From NCBI RefSeq assembly GCF_000194155.1, contig NZ_GL877878.1:1659597-1709553 (forward strand): a stretch of DNA of 49,957 nt, read 5' to 3'. The notes below the pieces were generated by a model that saw only the letters and a list, made by a program, of their open reading frames with translations, searched no databases and was not told where the DNA came from. This DNA is from Saccharopolyspora spinosa NRRL 18395 (GTDB lineage Bacteria; Actinomycetota; Actinomycetes; Mycobacteriales; Pseudonocardiaceae). This document shows positions 33,573 to 43,556 of the stretch, one piece after another (the first letter of the stretch is position 1; every line of letters begins with the position of its first letter). The translations under genes were made by a program, and so were the position numbers.

Positions 33573-34940
33573 GTGACACCTTCGCCCACTTCCGCGGCTG
33601 CCCTCGACAGCCGCGGCACGAGACGAGTCGTCATCGCCAGTTCGATCGGAACGGTGATCGAATGGTACGACTTCGCCCTCTACGAGGCGGCATCCGCCCT
33701 GGTTTTCGGCCCACTGTTCTTCCCGGAACAAAGCGCGATCGGTGGCGCGCTGGCCTCGTTCGCGGTCTTCGCCGTCGCGTTCTTCGTGCGACCGATCGGT
33801 GGCATGATCGCCGCTCACATTGGTGACCGAATCGGGCGGAAGCCCATTCTGATCTTCACCGTCACGCTCATGGGGGTGGCCACAGTGGCCGTCGGGCTGC
33901 TGCCCACCTACGAGGCGATCGGGATGTGGGCGCCGATACTTCTCGTGCTCACCCGCATGCTGCAGGGCATCGGCGCGGGAGCGGAGTTCGCCGGTGCTGT
34001 GACCGCAGTCGCCGAATACGCTCCACAGAACAAACGAGCTTTCTACACCTCCTTCGCTCAAGCCTCCGTGGGCCTGGCGTTCGTCCTGTCCACCGGATTC
34101 TTCGCGGTGCTGGCCGCGATCCCGCGGGATGCGCTGCTCAACGGGGCGTGGCGGATTCCGTTCCTCGCCAGCGTAGTGATCTTCGGCGTCGCGATCTTCA
34201 TCCGGCGTCGCGTCGAAGAAACACCGGAATTCATCGAAGCCAAATCCGAAATCAGCAAGCCAACGACCGAACCGACGAAGATACCGCTGCTGCAAGCGAT
34301 CAAAGGAAGCCCACGAGAGCTGACCGTCGGCATCCTCTGCGGCTCCGGATTGAACGTAGCCGGCTACCTCGTCAACACGTTCTCGTTGAGCTACATCAAG
34401 ACCACGCTGGAAATGTCGGCTACCGTCGCGACGCTTGGAGTCGTCGCAGCCACCGGATCGAGCATCATCGCCGTTCCGTTGTTCGGCATCCTCGCCGACC
34501 GCATCGGCCGCTGGCCGGTCCTGCTCGGCGGCGCGATCTTCACCGCGATCTACATGCCGTTCTACTTCATGCTGCTCGATACCCGCCAGTCAGGCATCGT
34601 CGTGGCAGCGATGGTGATCGCCTACGGCGTTGGCCAAAGCGCCATGCTTGGTTCCCAAAGCGCATTCCTCTCGGAACTCTTCGAAACTCGCTATCGCTTT
34701 ACCGCGATCGCGGCCTCGCGCGAAATCAATGTCATGGTCCTCGGCGGTACCACACCCTTCATCGCCACCGCTATGGTCGGAGCAACGAACGGCTCTCCCT
34801 GGCCAGTGGTGCTCTTCGTCGTCGCCAGCCAGTTCCTGACCATCGTTTCGGTGCTCCTCGCACGCCGGACACGTCGAATCCCCGGCACAGGTCCCTCCAA
34901 CCTACAAGTGCGGAAAATTGAATCCCAGCCGCTGACCTGA
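33573..34940 (+). CDS. MFS transporter, metabolite:H+ symporter (MHS) family
   Basis: The 455-aa product has 12 membrane segments and MHS signatures: 'SSIGTVIEWYDFALYEAASA' (the E-W-Y-D-F box of segment 1), 'RPIGGMIAAHIGDRIGRKPI' (loop 2-3), 'RMLQGIGAGAEFAGAVTAVA' and 'FGILADRIGRWPVLL' (loop 8-9). MHS transporters import carboxylates and sugar acids with protons (ShiA, KgtP relatives). Here it should bring in the acid degraded by the cluster. GTG 33573 after AAAAGAG is chosen; ATG 33492 would add 27 non-conserved residues and start inside the operator. Confidence 0.88.
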   Translation: MTPSPTSAAALDSRGTRRVVIASSIGTVIEWYDFALYEAASALVFGPLFFPEQSAIGGALASFAVFAVAFFVRPIGGMIAAHIGDRIGRKPILIFTVTLMGVATVAVGLLPTYEAIGMWAPILLVLTRMLQGIGAGAEFAGAVTAVAEYAPQNKRAFYTSFAQASVGLAFVLSTGFFAVLAAIPRDALLNGAWRIPFLASVVIFGVAIFIRRRVEETPEFIEAKSEISKPTTEPTKIPLLQAIKGSPRELTVGILCGSGLNVAGYLVNTFSLSYIKTTLEMSATVATLGVVAATGSSIIAVPLFGILADRIGRWPVLLGGAIFTAIYMPFYFMLLDTRQSGIVVAAMVIAYGVGQSAMLGSQSAFLSELFETRYRFTAIAASREINVMVLGGTTPFIATAMVGATNGSPWPVVLFVVASQFLTIVSVLLARRTRRIPGTGPSNLQVRKIESQPLT

Positions 34941-34980
34941 GAAAACGCATCACCGGTAACACCGGCCGTATGAGGGAAAC

Positions 34981-35027
34981 ACGGTCTGGTCGCTGAGCCG
35001 CACAGAAGTCCTTGGCGACCAGACCGT
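34981..35027 (+). terminator. Inverted repeat after the transporter gene
   Basis: ACGGTCTGGTCGC (34981-34993) pairs perfectly with 35015-35027 around a 21-base loop, 40 bases past the stop codon. It is a likely terminator for the sugar-acid transport unit. Confidence 0.55.
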
Positions 35028-35297
35028 CGCCGGGTCGTTGGCCCCATTCATTGGCGTATCGCTGCTGCGTGGTTATGGCTCGCCGGTACCTGTCGGTGTC
35101 TACCCGGAACCGGTGACCGCGCCTTCATCGGTGATGCCGACATCAACGAGATGTCCACACTGGACCGTCGCGGTGCCGAGATGTTCATCGACGGCCTGCG
35201 GGGGATGTGCGAGGCGGTGCGGAACTTCCCGGCCCCGGTGCGCGCTACGCCTATCACTGGGTCTGGCGAAGGTGAAGGCGACCCTGGATCAGCGTGG
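35028..35297. other. Unassigned stretch with a short open frame
   Basis: In frame 3 the sequence reads 'DADINEMSTLDRRGAEMFID' and 'GLRGMCEAVRNFPAP' (35130-35250), with a regular coding feel but no start with a ribosome-binding site and no family I recognise. It may be a gene remnant. Confidence 0.3.
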
Positions 35298-35330
35298 AGG
35301 CCCGGCCCGAAAGCGCTTCGGGCCGGGCCT
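35298..35330. terminator. Terminator after proline dehydrogenase
   Basis: AGGCCCGGCCCGAA (35298-35311) and its exact complement (35317-35330) with loop AGCGC, 14 bases beyond the stop of the convergent proline dehydrogenase gene. Confidence 0.8.
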
Positions 35331-35344
35331 TCCGGGGCGCTGGG

Positions 35345-36274
35345 TCAGTTCTGGGAGAGCAGCGAACGCAGGAAGAAGACCAGGTTGGCCGGGCGCTCGG
35401 CGAGGCGGCGCATGAAGTAGCCGTACCACTCGTCGCCGTAGGCCACGTAAACCCGCAGCTTGTTTCCTTCGGAAGCGATCCGCTTCTGCTCCTCGGCTCG
35501 GATGCCGAACAGCATCTGGAACTCGTAGCTGTCCGCGCTACGGCCAGACCGCGCGGCCAGGTCGGCGGCGATCGCCACCATCCGCGGGTCGTGGCTGGCC
35601 ACCATCGGGTAGCCGTCGCCCTCCATCAGGATCTTCAGGCAGCGGACGTAGGAGCGGTCCACCTCGGCCTTGTCCTGGTAGGCGACCGAAGCCGGCTCGG
35701 AGTACGCGCCCTTGCACAGCCGCACCCGGGAGCCCTCGCCCGCCAGGTCGCGGCAGTCCTGCTCGGTGCGGTGCAGGTAGGCCTGCAGCACCGCGCCGAC
35801 CCACGGGAAGTCCACCCGCAGGTCGCGGAGGATGCCCAGCGTCGAGTCCGTGGTGGTGTGGTCCTCCATGTCGAGGGTCACCGTGGTCCCGGCGGCGGCT
35901 GCGGCCTCGCAGATCAGCCGCGCGTTGTCCAAAGCGATCTTCTCGCCGTCGGCGGGCAGGAACTGCCCGACCGCGGAGAGCTTCACCGAGACCTCGGCCC
36001 GGTCGGCCAGGCCCTCGGCGGAGAGCGCCTGCAGCATCTGCTGGTAGGCGTGGACGGTGTCGGCGGCCTGCTGCGCAAGGAGGGTGTCTTCGCCGAGGTG
36101 GTCGAGCGTGACGTACATGTTCTGGTCACGCAGGGCTCGGGTGGCCCGGACCGCGTCCTCGGGCGTGGTGCCAGCGACGAACCGCGCTACGACCGGCTTG
36201 GTCAGCGGGTTGGCCTCCACGAGTCGGCGCACGCCCTGGGAACGGGCGGCGGCCAGCAAGGTGCTGCGCAGCAT
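35345..36274 (-). CDS. Proline dehydrogenase (PutA-like, monofunctional)
   Basis: The 309-aa product is a monofunctional proline dehydrogenase: 'AEVSVKLSAVGQFL', 'TTVTLDMEDHTTTDSTLGIL', 'GSRVRLCKGAYSEPASVAYQ', 'YPMVASHDPRMVAIAADLAA', and the C-terminal 'RVYVAYGDEWYGYFMRRLAE' with the R-R-x-x-E substrate-binding helix. It oxidises L-proline to pyrroline-5-carboxylate with FAD and passes electrons to the membrane. ATG 36274 follows AAGGAG. It is downstream of the P5C dehydrogenase gene, separated by 171 bases and a strong hairpin (36407-36443), so it may be expressed at a lower level or from its own promoter. Confidence 0.92.
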   Translation of the reverse strand: MLRSTLLAAARSQGVRRLVEANPLTKPVVARFVAGTTPEDAVRATRALRDQNMYVTLDHLGEDTLLAQQAADTVHAYQQMLQALSAEGLADRAEVSVKLSAVGQFLPADGEKIALDNARLICEAAAAAGTTVTLDMEDHTTTDSTLGILRDLRVDFPWVGAVLQAYLHRTEQDCRDLAGEGSRVRLCKGAYSEPASVAYQDKAEVDRSYVRCLKILMEGDGYPMVASHDPRMVAIAADLAARSGRSADSYEFQMLFGIRAEEQKRIASEGNKLRVYVAYGDEWYGYFMRRLAERPANLVFFLRSLLSQN

Positions 36275-36406
36275 CGTGGGTCTCCTTCTTCGCAGCTGTT
36301 CTCGGGGTTCGGGAATCTCCTTGCCTTCCGCGTTGCCTGCAGTCGAAATTGCGTGCCGCGGTTCGCCGGACGGCACCGGCGAAGGATTCGGAGTGAGGTG
36401 TTCGGG

Positions 36407-36443
36407 GTGAGGGGCACCCGCGGCAGGCGCGGGTGCCCCTCAC
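36407..36443 (-). terminator. Strong hairpin between P5C dehydrogenase and proline dehydrogenase
   Basis: GTGAGGGGCACCCGCG (36407-36422) pairs perfectly with 36428-36443; the loop has five bases. It starts right after the P5C dehydrogenase stop and would reduce read-through into the proline dehydrogenase gene. Confidence 0.75.
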
Positions 36444-36445
36444 GC

Positions 36446-38074
<1,629 letters not shown>

Positions 38075-38178
38075 AGCCAAATTCGCCTCCTTGCGAGAAG
38101 TCGCTGTCGGGGGAAGGGTCCTGTTACTTGGGAGGTTAAGGTTTCGTTAGCGCCCCGGGCTTGTCCGTTCGGCTATCG

Positions 38179-38207
38179 TTGACATTGCTGGATTGTTCGG
38201 TTGGACA
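38179..38207 (+). promoter_or_regulatory. Possible promoter of the PucR-type gene
   Basis: TTGACA at 38179-38184 and TGGACA at 38202-38207 with a 17-base spacer, 14 bases before the TTG start at 38222. The -10 box is weak. The 147-base spacer to the divergent P5C dehydrogenase gene must also carry its promoter and activator site. Confidence 0.4.
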
Positions 38208-38221
38208 AGTGGGGGCCCTGG

Positions 38222-39877
38222 TTGCACGAGGTCGAAGTTGACGCCGTGGGCGTTGCCGTGGTGGGCGTGCCATTGCGCCAACTCCTGATCGCAGTGGGGG
38301 AACCGCTGGTCGACGTGCTCGCGGCGCCGCGCGGCTTCGAAGTCGAGGTGCGCGACGTCGTAATTGTCGACCCGGAGGAGGAGTCCGGCAGCGGTCGCAG
38401 TGGCGATTTCGTGCTGGTCATCGGCGCGCGAGGCAGGGCAGCCGCCCGGCTGGTGCGCGCTGCGGCCCGCGACGGGGCGGCTGCCGTGGCGGTGAAGGTC
38501 GACTCCGAAACCGATGCGCGGGCCCTGCGCGACACCGCGATCGACTGCCGGATCGCGCTGCTCGGCGTGCGGCCCGAGGTCCGCTGGGAGCGGCTGGAGT
38601 CCTTCGCGCGTTCGGCCGTCGACAACGCCCGGCTGACCACCGACGCGGACCTCGGCGAGGCGCTGGGCGACCTGTTTTCGCTGGCCCAAACGGTGGCGGC
38701 GATGACCGACGGCATCGTCGCGATCGAGGACACCGCGAGCCGCGTGCTGGCGTATTCGCGCTCCGACGACGAGGTCGACGAGCTGCGCCGCCTGTCGATC
38801 CTGGGGCGGCAGGGGCCGGAGCCGTACTTGGCGATGCTCCGGGAATGGGGCGTTTACCAGCGGTTGCGCGCCGGTGAGGACGTCGTGCGCCTCGACGAGC
38901 GGCCGGACCTGGGCATCCGCCGCCGGATGGCGGTCGGCATCCACGCGGGCAACCAACCGCTGGGCACGATCTGGGTGCAGGAAGGCAAGCGGCCGCTGTC
39001 CGAGCATTCCGAGCGGGCGCTGCTGGGCGCGGCGCGCGTGGCGGCGTTACAGCTGATCCGGCAGCGCACCGAGGCCACGGCCGGGCCACGGTTCCGGGAG
39101 AACCTGCTTACCGGTCTGCTGGACGGCCTCATCGACGCCCAGTCGGTGTCCGACAACATCGGTGCGGATCCGGCGAAGCCGGCGGTGGTCGTGGTGTTCA
39201 CGCTGCGCCCGTCGGACGCCAGCGCGGACCGTTCCGAACTGGAGTTGCAGCGGTCCGAGATGACCAGCCTGATCTCGGTGCACGCCTCGGCCTACCGGCG
39301 CAGTGCGCTGGTCACCACGATTGGTTCACGGGTGTACGTGCTGCTGCCGGACCTGCCGGAACGCTCTGCGGTGGCGTCGGCGCTGAGCCTGACCAGGGAG
39401 ATCGTGGCGGCGGCCAGGCAGCACGTGCGGGCGCGGGTGCAGGTGGGCGTTGGATCGGCGGTCCGGACGCTGGACGAGGTGGCGGAGTCGCGCACCGAGG
39501 CGGACCGGATCCTCGACGCGATGACCCACGACCTGCACGCGGAGATCGCCACCATCTCGGATGTGCGGGCGCAGGTGGTGATCAGCGAGATCCTGACGGT
39601 GCTGCAGGGCAACGAGCGGTTCCGCGACTCCCGCCTGGCGGGGCTGCACGAGCACGACGCGGAGCACGGAACCGACCTGGCCCGCTCGCTGCTGGCGTAC
39701 CTGGAGGCCTTCGGCGACGTCCGCGCGGCCAGTGAGGGCTTGCACGTCCACCCGAACACCCTCCGCTACCGGGTCCGCCGGGCCGGTGAGATCACGGGCG
39801 TCGACTTCGCCAACCCGACGGAACGCCTGAGCGCGCACCTGCAACTACTGCTCGCCCGCCGGACTGCCCGCCGCTGA
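38222..39877 (+). CDS. PucR-family regulator of proline use (PruR/PutR-like)
   Basis: The 551-aa product has an N-terminal PucR-like sensor region, a central CdaR/GGDEF-like region ('VVVFTLRPSDASADRSELEL', 'VRARVQVGVGSAVRTLDEVA') and a C-terminal PucR HTH ('FGDVRAASEGLHVHPNTLRY', 'RVRRAGEITGVDF'). Related actinobacterial proteins activate proline dehydrogenase and P5C dehydrogenase genes when proline is present. The divergent position next to pruA strongly supports that role. TTG 38222 is chosen for its place after the promoter-like boxes; TTG 38201 would add seven residues. All key HTH residues are intact, unlike in the broken paralogue at 6863. Confidence 0.85.
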   Translation: MHEVEVDAVGVAVVGVPLRQLLIAVGEPLVDVLAAPRGFEVEVRDVVIVDPEEESGSGRSGDFVLVIGARGRAAARLVRAAARDGAAAVAVKVDSETDARALRDTAIDCRIALLGVRPEVRWERLESFARSAVDNARLTTDADLGEALGDLFSLAQTVAAMTDGIVAIEDTASRVLAYSRSDDEVDELRRLSILGRQGPEPYLAMLREWGVYQRLRAGEDVVRLDERPDLGIRRRMAVGIHAGNQPLGTIWVQEGKRPLSEHSERALLGAARVAALQLIRQRTEATAGPRFRENLLTGLLDGLIDAQSVSDNIGADPAKPAVVVVFTLRPSDASADRSELELQRSEMTSLISVHASAYRRSALVTTIGSRVYVLLPDLPERSAVASALSLTREIVAAARQHVRARVQVGVGSAVRTLDEVAESRTEADRILDAMTHDLHAEIATISDVRAQVVISEILTVLQGNERFRDSRLAGLHEHDAEHGTDLARSLLAYLEAFGDVRAASEGLHVHPNTLRYRVRRAGEITGVDFANPTERLSAHLQLLLARRTARR

Positions 39878-39885
39878 CGGCTGCT

Positions 39886-39996
39886 CGATGGCGTCCTCGC
39901 CGCCCCATCCTGAGCTGACCGCGATGGTGATCGAGCCGCCGTCCCGTAGGTGCCTCGGGGCCCGGCGGAGCAGCGCGATCTGCCCGAGCAGTTCAC
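39886..39996 (-). pseudogene. SDR gene fragment
   Basis: Minus-strand reading gives 'LGQIALLRRAPRHLRDGGSI' followed by 'TIAVSSGWGG', the strand and Ser-site region of a small SDR. Only about 35 codons remain, between the PucR-type gene and coaA. Confidence 0.5.
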
Positions 39997-40067
39997 GTCG
40001 AGGTTGATCTAGCACGCGATCCGGCGCGGCGGCGCGGGCGCGTGGTGCTGGGGGATCGACGTCCGGC

Positions 40068-41000
40068 TCAGAGTTTGCGGAGGCGGACCCGGTTGATCGA
40101 GTGGTCGATGTCCTTGCGCAGCACCAGAGTCGCGCGGGGTCGGGTCGGGAGGATGTTTTCCACCAGGTTCGGTTCGTTGATCGTGCGCCACAGGTGCTCG
40201 GCTTCGGCGCGGGCCTCGTCGTCGGAGAGCTCGGCGAAGTGGTGGAAGTGCGAGTTCGGGTTCGCGAACGCCGTGCTGCGCAGCGCCAGGAAGCGATTGG
40301 TGTACCAGCGGGCGATGTGGTCGGTGTGCGCGTCGACGTAGATGGAGAAGTCGAACAGGTCCGACACGGCCAGGCTCGGCGCGGGCTGCAGCACGTTAAG
40401 CCCCTCGATGATCAGGATGTCCGGCTTGCGGACCACGTGCTGTTCGCCGGGCAGGATGTCGTAGGCGACGTGCGAGTAGACCGGCGCGGCCACCTCGGGC
40501 GCCCCGGATTTCACCTCGGTGACGAAGCGCAGCAGCGCCCGCCGGTCGAAGCTCTCGGGGAAGCCCTTGCGGTGCATCAGGCCGCGGCGCACCAGCTCGG
40601 CCTTCGGGTACAGGAAGCCGTCGGTGGTGACCAGGTCGACCCGCGGGTGGTCGGGCCAGCGGGCCAGCAGCGTGCGCAGGATCCGCGCGGTGGTCGACTT
40701 GCCGACCGCGACGCTGCCCGCGATGCCGATCACGAACGGCACCTTCGTGCCGCGGGTCTCCTCGCCAAGGAACGTCGTGGTGGTCTCGTGCAGTCGCTGG
40801 CGGGCGGCCACCTGGAGGCTGATCAGCCGCGATAGCGGCAGGTAGACGTCGGCGACTTCGGCGAGGTCGACCGGCTCGCCGAGCCCGCGCAGGGCGACGA
40901 GCTCGTCCTCGGTCAGCGGCAGGGGAAGGTAGTCGCGCAGTTCTCGCCACTGCGCGCGGTGCAGCTCGACATACGGGCTCAGTTCGCGAACGCGCGTCAC
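40068..41000 (-). CDS. coaA: Type I pantothenate kinase
   Basis: The 310-aa product is a full-length CoaA: P-loop '[18 protein letters not shown]', '[20 protein letters not shown]' (catalytic Asp), '[18 protein letters not shown]', '[16 protein letters not shown]', '[20 protein letters not shown]' and '[17 protein letters not shown]' at the C-terminus. It phosphorylates pantothenate, the first and regulated step of coenzyme A synthesis. GTG 41000 follows GAGGGG at 5 bases. Upstream, at 41186-41229, is an unusual AT-rich double palindrome that may belong to its promoter. Confidence 0.97.
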   Translation of the reverse strand: MTRVRELSPYVELHRAQWRELRDYLPLPLTEDELVALRGLGEPVDLAEVADVYLPLSRLISLQVAARQRLHETTTTFLGEETRGTKVPFVIGIAGSVAVGKSTTARILRTLLARWPDHPRVDLVTTDGFLYPKAELVRRGLMHRKGFPESFDRRALLRFVTEVKSGAPEVAAPVYSHVAYDILPGEQHVVRKPDILIIEGLNVLQPAPSLAVSDLFDFSIYVDAHTDHIARWYTNRFLALRSTAFANPNSHFHHFAELSDDEARAEAEHLWRTINEPNLVENILPTRPRATLVLRKDIDHSINRVRLRKL

Positions 41001-41185
41001 AAGTACCCCTCGGCATTGAGGCCCGGTAGGAACTCAGACGCCCCGGGGAACTTCCGGCGGCGTTGAAGAAACCCTAGGACGCCGGAGCCGTGCGGCGCTG
41101 TGATCCAGTGCACGCTGAGACGCAGAAAACACCCTTGATCGATCGCGACGATCTTCCGCTTCGCGGACAACATATTCCATTTACG

Positions 41186-41229
41186 GCAATTTCAATGGAA
41201 ATTGGACCTTCGATTTCCATTGAAATTGC
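41186..41229. repeat. AT-rich 17-bp perfect inverted repeat upstream of coaA
   Basis: GCAATTTCAATGGAAAT (41186-41202) and its exact reverse complement (41213-41229) flank a 10-base spacer. Each arm is itself a small palindrome (ATTTC-AATG-GAAAT), so four ATTTC/GAAAT half-sites are present. Its A/T content is far above the surroundings. It lies 186 bases upstream of coaA and 13 bases before the arms of the permease terminator. It could be an operator array or part of a transcription-termination region. Confidence 0.7.
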
Positions 41230-41241
41230 ACTGGAACGCCG

Positions 41242-41281
41242 GAACGCCGGACGTCGCACGGGGAGGCGACGTCCGGCGTTC
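41242..41281 (-). terminator. Terminator of the APC permease gene
   Basis: GAACGCCGGACGTCGC (41242-41257) and its exact complement (41266-41281) with an 8-base loop, 34 bases beyond the permease stop. Confidence 0.8.
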
Positions 41282-41314
41282 GGAGTTCCCGGTCCTCCGA
41301 CCGGGGTCAACGGC

Positions 41315-42766
41315 TCACTTCTGGGGTTCGGTGGACGAGAGCTCGTTGAGCTTGGACTTCCGGTACCCGTAGGCGAAGTAGATCACCAGGCCGATGACGA
41401 ACCAGGCGGCGAACCGCAGCCACGTAACCGGGTCGAGGAAGGTGACCAGCCAGATCGAGAAAATGATGCCGATGATCGGCACGACCGGCATGCCGGGGCA
41501 CTTGAACCCGCGTGGCAGATCCGGCCGCTTGTAGCGGAGGACGATGATCGCGGCGCACACGATCACGAACGCCAGCAGAATACCGATGTTGGTCAACTCC
41601 GCGGCCTCGCCGATCGGCAGCAGACCCGCGATCAGCGCCGAGGCGATGCCGATGAGCCAGGTGAAGCGGCTCGGCACCTTGCGCACCGGGTGGGTCTTGG
41701 AGAACCACTTCGGCAGGAGGCCGTCCCGGCTCATCGCGAAGCCCACCCGGGTCACGCCGAGCATGAAGGTGAACAGCACGGTGAGGATGCCCAGGATGGC
41801 GCCGACGGCGATGATCGCGCCCAGCACCGGCAGACCGACGTCGGCGAAGGCGGTGGCGAACGCGCTCTCGGCGCTGATCTGCTGATACGGGATCATGCCG
41901 GTCAGCACCAGGCAGGCCAGCACGTAGAGCACCATCGAGATGGCCAGCGAGTAAATGATCGCCTTCGGCATGTGCCGCTGGGCGTCCTTGGATTCCTCCG
42001 CCGCCGTGCTCATCGCGTCGTAGCCGAACACCGCGAAGAACACCGTCGCCGCACCGGCGAACGCGCCGCTGATGCCGAAGGGGAAGAACGGGTTGTAGTT
42101 GCCGGTGTTGATGTGGAACGCACCGACGACGATCACGACCAGCACCACGGCGACCTTCAGGTACACCAGCAGCGTTTCGAAGCGCGCCGCGCTCTTCATG
42201 CCCTGGTTGAGGATGAAGGCGATCAGCAGGCACAGCAGCGCCGCGAACAGGTTGATCTTGTAGCTGCCCGCCGGGGCGGCGCCGTCCTCGGTGCCCGGCG
42301 CGCCCATCATCCACAGCGGCAGATCGATGTGCAGGAAGCCGAGCAGTTCGTTGAAGTAACCCGAGATGCCGATGGCTACCACCGCGACGATCGCGGTGTA
42401 CTCCAGCAGCAGGTCCCAGCCGATCAGCCAGCCCACGACCTCGCCGAGCACCGCGTATCCGTAGGTGTAGGCCGAACCGGCCTTGGGGATCATGCCCGCG
42501 AACTCCGCGTAGGAGAACGCCGCGGCCGCGCTGGCGATACCCGCGATCAGGAAGGAGATCAGCACCGCGGGCCCGGCCTTTTCGTTGGCGACGGCGCCAG
42601 CCAGGGAGAAGATCCCGGCGCCGATGATGCCGCCGACGCCGATCGCGGTGAGCTGCCACAGGCCCAGCGAACGCTTGAGTCCGGACTCGCCGTCGTCCTC
42701 GATGATCGTGTCGATCGGCTTGCGGCGGAATATCCCCCGCCCTGGGGTAAGGCTTGGTGTGGTCAC
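41315..42766 (-). CDS. APC-superfamily cationic-amino-acid-type permease
   Basis: The 483-aa product has 12 or more membrane segments and APC/CAT signatures: 'QLTAIGVGGIIGAGIFSLAG' (segment 1 G-x-G motif), 'VLISFLIAGIASAAAAFSYA', 'FFAVFGYDAMSTAAEESKDA' (segment 6-7) and 'MSRDGLLPKWFSKTHPVRKV'. CAT-type carriers import basic or neutral amino acids. It is 34 residues shorter than the longest frame because GTG 42766 has GGGAGAATCC before it. It stands alone; the 337 bases to the divergent usp gene contain no gene but must hold both promoters. Confidence 0.9.
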   Translation of the reverse strand: MTTPSLTPGRGIFRRKPIDTIIEDDGESGLKRSLGLWQLTAIGVGGIIGAGIFSLAGAVANEKAGPAVLISFLIAGIASAAAAFSYAEFAGMIPKAGSAYTYGYAVLGEVVGWLIGWDLLLEYTAIVAVVAIGISGYFNELLGFLHIDLPLWMMGAPGTEDGAAPAGSYKINLFAALLCLLIAFILNQGMKSAARFETLLVYLKVAVVLVVIVVGAFHINTGNYNPFFPFGISGAFAGAATVFFAVFGYDAMSTAAEESKDAQRHMPKAIIYSLAISMVLYVLACLVLTGMIPYQQISAESAFATAFADVGLPVLGAIIAVGAILGILTVLFTFMLGVTRVGFAMSRDGLLPKWFSKTHPVRKVPSRFTWLIGIASALIAGLLPIGEAAELTNIGILLAFVIVCAAIIVLRYKRPDLPRGFKCPGMPVVPIIGIIFSIWLVTFLDPVTWLRFAAWFVIGLVIYFAYGYRKSKLNELSSTEPQK

Positions 42767-43103
42767 GGATTCTCCCGAATGCGTTCGTCCTGCGCGAAAG
42801 GGTACGTACATTGCGTGATCCGGCCCGGCGGACGTTCCGCGCAACGTCGTCCGTGTCTGCATCACCGAAGGGTTTGCACGTTCCGGCGAAACCTACGCGC
42901 CGCCGACGCGTCACTTGATTGTGGGGTCGGATGAGAGTTTCCGGCCTCGTTTGGTCGAGCGGACAAATCGGCCGGTGGGTGGTCGCATCCTGCTTCACAA
43001 CTCGGCACGTTCGGTAGCGACGCGTGACCGCCGGGCGTCGCGATCGTTAGTGTTCACGCCGGTGCCCACTCGAAGCCAGCTCCGCTGCGGAAATGAGATT
43101 GTA
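42767..43103. other. Divergent promoter region of permease and usp genes
   Basis: No coding sequence is supported. I see no clear -35/-10 pair or long palindrome. Confidence 0.5.
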
Positions 43104-43556
43104 ATGTCCAGTTACCGCACCGTCGTCGTTGGAACGGACGGCTCGGCACCTTCGCTGCTCGCGGTGTCCCGCGCCGCCGAGGTGGCCCGCGACTCGACGG
43201 CCCGGCTGGTGATCGTCTGCGCCTACTACCCGAGCAGCACGCGGGAGGTCGAGGAGGCATAGAACGCGCTCGGCGACGAGGCGTTCCAGGTGATCGGTTC
43301 CGCACCGGCCGAGGACACCCTTCGCGAGGCCTCCGCCGTCGCCCGCGGGGCGGGGGCGACGAAGATCGAGACCTTCGCGTCGGTCGGCGCGCCCGTGTCA
43401 GTGCTGCTGGCCGCCGCCGAGAAGGAGGCGGCCGACCTGCTGGTGGTGGGCAGCCGCGGGCTGAACACGTTGAAGGGCCGGATCCTCGGGTCGGTGCCGT
43501 CCGAGGTGTGCCGTCGGGCCGATCGCGATGTGCTCGTTGTCCGAACCGCGCGATGA
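43104..43556 (+). pseudogene. Universal stress protein with an in-frame TAG
   Basis: ATG 43104 opens a UspA domain: 'YRTVVVGTDGSAPSLLAVSR' (N-terminal strand and ATP-site Asp) and 'ARLVIVCAYYPSS'. A TAG at 43260-43262 interrupts after 'TREVEEA', where relatives have Gln (CAG to TAG needs one change). The same frame continues to 43556 with 'DLLVVGSRGLNTLKGRILGS' and 'VPSEVCRRADRDVLVV', the G-x-x-G-x-(9)-G-S/N ATP-binding motif. The full protein would be 150 aa. The stop overlaps the cyclase start (ATGA), so loss of translation past the TAG might lower cyclase expression. Confidence 0.85.

Noticed and set aside
41090..42934. A 614-codon plus-strand open frame opposite the APC permease
   Set aside because: The product is His/Arg/Glu/Asp-rich shadow sequence of a membrane protein gene.
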